From Bacteroidales bacterium UBA1223 (GTDB lineage Bacteria > Bacteroidota > Bacteroidia > Bacteroidales > P3): DNA of 9,285 bases. The stretch is taken from assembly GCA_002309155.1 (NCBI GenBank), contig DBXB01000049.1, positions 1-9,285 of the forward strand. The letters are read 5' to 3'. Made by a program: the position numbers and the translations under genes. Positions 6,052 through 9,285 of the stretch are shown one piece after another. Positions within the stretch are counted from its first letter, which is position 1. Every line of letters starts with the position of its first letter. The notes under the pieces are model-generated. The model was given only the letters and a program-made list of their open reading frames with translations, had not been told where the DNA came from and did not search any database.

Positions 6052-8370
6052 ATGAAAAAAACACTCTATATATTCCTCTTATTACTGCTGGGTGTCGGCG
6101 TGGCGTCGGCACAGAACACTATCAAGGGGGTGCTGATTGACGAAGAGAAGGGCGAGGCAATACCCTACGCCCAGGTGTTTCTGGAAGGCACCAACTACTG
6201 GTCGACCACTGACCTCAACGGCTATTTTGTCATCACCAAGATTCCCGACGGGAGTTATGTGATAAAGGTGAGGTACATGGGCTATCAGGACTATTCGGAA
6301 CCTGTGAAGCTGAGTCACCAGACCGTAACCCGCAATATTCATCTGAAACCCTCCAGCGTCCGACTCAAAGGTGTGGTGATTACCGGCGACAAGGCACAGG
6401 AACGCAAGTTACAGACTCAGGTTTCAGTGGAGAAAATCACCGCGTCGCAGATACAGCAGATGCCTTCCATAGGTGGTCAGGCTGACCTGGCGCAGTATCT
6501 TCAGGTGCTCCCCGGCGTGAACTCCACGGGCGATCAGGGAGGACAGCTCTATATCAGGGGTGGATCGATGATTCAGAACCTCACACTGCTCGACGGCATG
6601 GTGGTATACAACCCATTCCATTCCATCGGTCTCTATTCCATCTTCGAGACCGACGTGATTCTCAATGCCGACGTGTTTACGGGAGGCTTCGGCGCTGAAT
6701 ACGGTGGTCGCCTCTCGTCGGTGATGGATATCACCACCCGTGACGGCAACAAGAAACACCATACCGGCAAGGTGGGTCTCAACACCTTTGGCGCCAACCT
6801 GATACTGGAAGGACCTCTGAAGAGGGAGAAGTCGGGTTCCACCTCCACCATCTCGTATCTCTTTACCGCCAAGAACTCATACCTGTCTAAGTCGTCGGAA
6901 CTCCTCTATCCCTACATTGAAGGTGGTCTGCCCTTCGACTTCACCGACCTCTACGGCAAACTGTCGTTCAATTCGGGCATGGGCAGCAAGATAAACTTCT
7001 TCGGTTTCCGCTTCGACGACCGTGTGAACCAATACCAGTCGCTTGCAGACTATCACTGGGTGAACTACGGTACCGGTTCGAACTTCGCCCTGATGACGGG
7101 AGCCTCGTCGCTGGTCGACGGCGCCGTGGCGTACTCTAAATACGAGGTGACCCTCGACGACGGGACGACGAAACCTAAATCCAGCTCCATCGGTGGCTTC
7201 AATATGTCGTTGGGTATAACCAATTTCATGGGTCTGAACAAGGTGAAGTATGGCATTAGCATTGAAGGCTATTCCACTCACTATCAGTACACCAACGCCT
7301 ATGGACTGAGTCGCTCGCAGGACGAGAACACCACCTCCATCGCAGCCTACGTGACTTATCACGCCAATCTGGGCAACTGGTTGCTCGACCCGGGAGTGAG
7401 ATTTATTTACTACGCATCGATGTCTGAGCCAAGTCTGGAGCCCCGCATCGCCGCCAAATACAATATCACTGACAAACTGCGACTGAAGATGGCTGGCGGT
7501 CTGTACAGTCAGATACTGCTCGACGCCCGCTCGGATCACGATATAGTGAATCTGTTCAGTGGCTTCCTCACGGGTTCGGGTCAGCTGAACAAACCCACCT
7601 ATTACCAGGGCGACCCTGTCACCTCCTGCGTGCAGCGCGCCCAGCATATAGTGGCGGGACTGGAGTATGACGCCGTAGACCACCTGACACTGAATATGGA
7701 GTTGTACTTCAAGAACTTCAGTTACCTGCTGGGCTTGAATCACAACCAGATATATGACCGCAACGACCCTGCCTACGTGATTGGGGGCATCTACGAGCAG
7801 CCGCAGTATTACCTCACCGACTTTATCATCGAGAAGGGTTATGCCACGGGTGCGGACTTCAGTGCCTGCTACGACTTGGAGCGTCTCTACCTGTGGGCTA
7901 CATACTCCTTGGGATTTGTGCAGCGCACCGACGAGGTGCAGACATATTCCCCCCATTATGACCGTCGTCATACCGTCAACCTGCTGGCGACATACGCCCT
8001 TGGCGAGGACCGCGAATGGGAGCTCAGCGCCCGATGGAGTTTCGGAAGCGGATTCCCCTTCACCCGCACCGCCGGACTCTATGAGAGTCTGCCTTTCGGT
8101 AACGGCATCTCGACAGACTACACCACTGAGAACGGCGACATGGGTATCTACTACAGCGATGTCTATGGTGGCCGACTGCCGACATACCACCGCCTTGACC
8201 TTGGCGCCAAACGCAAGTTCTCGCTGGGAAGACGCAGCATCCTAGAGGTGTCGCTGAGTGTCACGAATACATACAACCGAAGGAATATCTTCTACTTCGA
8301 CCGCGTCACCTTCGACCGTGTCAACCAGTTGCCCATCCTCGTCTGTATGGGTGCCACACTCAGTTTTTGA
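6052..8370 (+). CDS. TonB-dependent outer-membrane receptor with N-terminal carboxypeptidase-regulatory-like domain
   Basis: This 772-residue receptor probably imports a ligand across the outer membrane using TonB energy. A signal peptide covers residues 1-20 (cleavage ASA|Q). The carboxypeptidase-D regulatory-like domain spans about 22-100 (GVLIDEEKGEAIPYAQVFL, DLNGYFVI). A TonB-box-like VVITG is at 108-112. The plug domain spans about 118-232, with LYIRGG at 166-171 and LLDGMVVYNP at 179-188. The rest is a beta-barrel ending in Phe (ATLSF), as expected for insertion by the BAM machinery. It is not SusC-like, since SusC proteins are near 1000 residues and have a SusD partner, which is absent here. 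The substrate is unknown. I chose ATG 6052; a TTG at 6049 is in frame but less likely. The ATG directly abuts the upstream repeat tract. Confidence 0.93.
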   Translation: MKKTLYIFLLLLLGVGVASAQNTIKGVLIDEEKGEAIPYAQVFLEGTNYWSTTDLNGYFVITKIPDGSYVIKVRYMGYQDYSEPVKLSHQTVTRNIHLKPSSVRLKGVVITGDKAQERKLQTQVSVEKITASQIQQMPSIGGQADLAQYLQVLPGVNSTGDQGGQLYIRGGSMIQNLTLLDGMVVYNPFHSIGLYSIFETDVILNADVFTGGFGAEYGGRLSSVMDITTRDGNKKHHTGKVGLNTFGANLILEGPLKREKSGSTSTISYLFTAKNSYLSKSSELLYPYIEGGLPFDFTDLYGKLSFNSGMGSKINFFGFRFDDRVNQYQSLADYHWVNYGTGSNFALMTGASSLVDGAVAYSKYEVTLDDGTTKPKSSSIGGFNMSLGITNFMGLNKVKYGISIEGYSTHYQYTNAYGLSRSQDENTTSIAAYVTYHANLGNWLLDPGVRFIYYASMSEPSLEPRIAAKYNITDKLRLKMAGGLYSQILLDARSDHDIVNLFSGFLTGSGQLNKPTYYQGDPVTSCVQRAQHIVAGLEYDAVDHLTLNMELYFKNFSYLLGLNHNQIYDRNDPAYVIGGIYEQPQYYLTDFIIEKGYATGADFSACYDLERLYLWATYSLGFVQRTDEVQTYSPHYDRRHTVNLLATYALGEDREWELSARWSFGSGFPFTRTAGLYESLPFGNGISTDYTTENGDMGIYYSDVYGGRLPTYHRLDLGAKRKFSLGRRSILEVSLSVTNTYNRRNIFYFDRVTFDRVNQLPILVCMGATLSF

Positions 8371-8373
8371 TTG

Positions 8374-8453
8374 GTGATATGTTGATATGGTGATAAGTTG
8401 ATATGTTGATAAGTTGATATGGTGATAAGTTGATATGGTGATAAGTTGATATG
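8374..8453 (+). repeat. 8-bp tandem repeat, TTGATATG / GTGATAAG type, ten units
   Basis: Ten consecutive 8-mers follow the pattern [G/T]TGATA[T/A]G. GTGATAAG and TTGATATG mostly alternate, giving a 16-bp super-unit that occurs four times from 8390. The array begins 3 bp after the receptor stop codon. It has no dyad symmetry and no T-run, so it does not look like a terminator. Confidence 0.9.
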
Positions 8454-8501
8454 GTTAATCGTTTAATCGTTTAATCGTTTAATCGTTTAATCGTATAATT
8501 G
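8454..8501 (+). repeat. 8-bp tandem repeat, TTTAATCG, six units in register with the preceding array
   Basis: GTTAATCG, four exact TTTAATCG copies (8462-8493) and TATAATTG continue the same 8-bp phase as the GATAAG array. Together they form 16 units over 128 bp without a break. The same unit occurs at 4642-4649 and 4707-4714. Confidence 0.9.
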
Positions 8502-8527
8502 AAATCATTTGTCCCTTAACTCCCTTT
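8486..8527 (+). repeat. 42-bp dispersed intergenic module, copy 2
   Basis: The module reads TTTAATCG, TATAATTG, AAATCATT, then TGTCCCTTAACTCCCTTT. It differs from copy 1 at 4707-4748 only at two bases (A/T and C/T) in the second 8-mer. In this copy the C-rich tract that should follow is interrupted by a unique stretch at 8528-8575. Confidence 0.85.
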
Positions 8528-8575
8528 TGCCGAAGGCTGCGAACACCATAAAAAATAAAATATAATACAGTGAGC
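8528..8575. other. Unique AT-rich segment interrupting the repeat tract
   Basis: These 48 bp are not repetitive and split the C-rich tract, which resumes at 8576 with AACTTCCC. The segment has a small GCC-GAA-GGC hairpin (8529-8537) and then an A/T-rich part with TATAAT (8561-8566). It may hold the promoter of ung, but no TAnnTTTG box is present, so this is only a guess. Confidence 0.4.
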
Positions 8576-8620
8576 AACTTCCCTTAACTCCCCTTTAAAC
8601 CCTTTAAACCCTTTAAACCC
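8576..8620 (+). repeat. C-rich tandem repeat with three exact TTTAAACCC units
   Basis: AACTTCCC and TTAACTCCCC lead into TTTAAACCC at 8594-8602, 8603-8611 and 8612-8620. This is the same family as 4734-4835, here upstream of ung. Five C-tracts of at least three bases are spaced by 6 nt each. Confidence 0.88.
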
Positions 8621-8623
8621 TTA

Positions 8624-8665
8624 AACTTTGAACTTTGAACTTTGAACTTTAAACTTTGAACTTTG
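8624..8665 (+). repeat. 7-bp tandem repeat, unit AACTTTG, six units
   Basis: Five exact AACTTTG units and one AACTTTA (8645-8651) fill 42 bp, ending 13 bp before the ung ATG. Each unit carries TTTG, which is also the core of Bacteroidota promoter boxes, but the spacing never gives an exact TAnnTTTG. Confidence 0.92.
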
Positions 8666-8678
8666 AACTCCATTATAT

Positions 8679-9285
8679 ATGTCCCTGTCCCCAAAAATAG
8701 AGCAGTCGTGGCTGGAGGTCCTCAAACCTCAGTTTGAGTCGCCATACTTCGCCCAACTTAAGGAATTCCTTGTCGAGGAGAGATCCCAGTACACCTGCTA
8801 TCCTAAGGGTGGCGACATCTTCGCCGCCTTCGACCGCACCCCTTTCGACAAGGTGAAGGTGGTGATTCTGGGACAGGACCCGTATCATGAGCCTGGGCAG
8901 GCGCACGGACTCTGCTTCAGTGTCCCTCAGGGGGTACAGGTGCCTCCGTCGCTGGTGAATATCATCAAGGAGATAAACAGCGACCTGGGACTTGACATAC
9001 CGCTGACTTGTGGGGACTTGCGAGGATGGGCGGATCAGGGAGTTCTGCTTCTCAACGCCACGCTGACGGTACGGGCACATCAGGCGGGATCGCATCAGCG
9101 TCATGGCTGGGAACAGTTTACCGACGCCGCCATCAGGGAACTGTCGGCGCGGCGCAGAGGCCTGGTATTCCTGCTGTGGGGCAGTTATGCGATAGCCAAG
9201 GCGCAGTACATAGACAAGGGGAAGCACCATATCCTGACGGCGCCACATCCGTCGCCACTCTCAGCATACAGAGGCTTCTTCGGCT
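8679..9285 (+). CDS. ung: Uracil-DNA glycosylase, family 1 (3' end outside window)
   Basis: This enzyme removes uracil from DNA to start base-excision repair. The frame is open from the ATG to the right edge, giving 202 residues; family members are about 220, so most of the protein is present. The catalytic water-activating motif GQDPYH is at residues 65-70 (Asp67), followed by AHGLCFSV (75-82). The uracil-binding LLLNATLTV lies at 123-131, where LLLNTVLTV is the usual form. The DNA-intercalation loop HPSPLSAYRGFFG is at 190-202, with catalytic His190. All key residues are present, so it should be active. The start is supported by the MSLSPKIEQSWLEVL opening, typical of the family. No Shine-Dalgarno is visible; the ATG follows the AACTTTG repeat array after 13 bp. 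Confidence 0.95.
   Translation, partial: MSLSPKIEQSWLEVLKPQFESPYFAQLKEFLVEERSQYTCYPKGGDIFAAFDRTPFDKVKVVILGQDPYHEPGQAHGLCFSVPQGVQVPPSLVNIIKEINSDLGLDIPLTCGDLRGWADQGVLLLNATLTVRAHQAGSHQRHGWEQFTDAAIRELSARRRGLVFLLWGSYAIAKAQYIDKGKHHILTAPHPSPLSAYRGFFG

Noticed and set aside
6877..8190. Open frame of 437 codons on the minus strand inside the TonB receptor
   Set aside because: The composition is Val/His/Gln-rich with no domain, and it mirrors the codon bias of the receptor gene. The plus frame is a complete receptor with signal peptide and terminal Phe.
4649..8501. CRISPR array
   Set aside because: The repeats are contiguous 7-8-bp units with no unique spacers of 25-40 bp and no cas genes nearby.
1781..8665. 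Insertion sequence, MITE or phage remnant as source of the repeats
   Set aside because: I saw no transposase or integrase fragment, no terminal inverted repeats bounding the arrays, and no target-site duplications.
8616..8665. TAnnTTTG promoter box in the AACTTTG array before ung
   Set aside because: Nearest matches are TAAACTTTG, one base too long. No exact box at this place.
8673..9248. Minus-strand open frame at the right end
   Set aside because: It is antisense to ung, whose GQDPYH and HPSPLSA motifs are unmistakable on the plus strand.

Overview
The window looks like chromosomal DNA from a member of the Bacteroidota, most likely the order Bacteroidales. The evidence is a DUF4294 protein, an outer-membrane TonB-dependent receptor with an N-terminal carboxypeptidase-regulatory-like domain, a lysyl-tRNA synthetase with a C-terminal extension, two or three promoters matching the Bacteroidota -7 box TAnnTTTG, and starts mostly without Shine-Dalgarno sequences. 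This is inferred from protein families and promoter style; I could not run a taxonomic search. Coding sequence is GC-rich at third codon positions, while the intergenic regions are AT-rich and repetitive.

Layout. Bases 1-1786 hold the 3' part of lysS followed by a translationally overlapping metallo-beta-lactamase-fold hydrolase. A repeat-built hairpin separates these from two convergent minus-strand genes (1868-3126): an NlpC/P60 peptidase with an SH3-like domain and, upstream of it, a secreted DUF4294 protein, probably one operon. A short divergent region (3127-3241) carries back-to-back promoters, the rightward one reading into a membrane-anchored PlsC-type acyltransferase (3242-4618). Then come holA, the DNA polymerase III delta subunit (4884-5915), a TonB-dependent receptor (6052-8370), and the start of ung, uracil-DNA glycosylase, cut off by the right edge (8679-9285).

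The genes are ordinary housekeeping and envelope functions, with no defence system, mobile element, CRISPR array or RNA gene that I can see. The striking part is between the genes. Nearly every base of four intergenic regions (1781-1868, 4607-4851, 5912-6048, 8374-8665) consists of short tandem repeat arrays with units of 7, 8, 9 or 10 bp. Unit families recur at separate loci: TCTAGA 9-mers at two sites, GATAAG and TTTAATCG 8-mers at two sites, and TTTAACCC-like C-rich units at three sites. One 42-bp module occurs twice with only two differences. Arrays begin at, and in three cases include, the stop codon of the upstream gene, and run up to the promoter or start codon of the next. This is the best candidate here for something under-described; its function, if any, cannot be told from the sequence.
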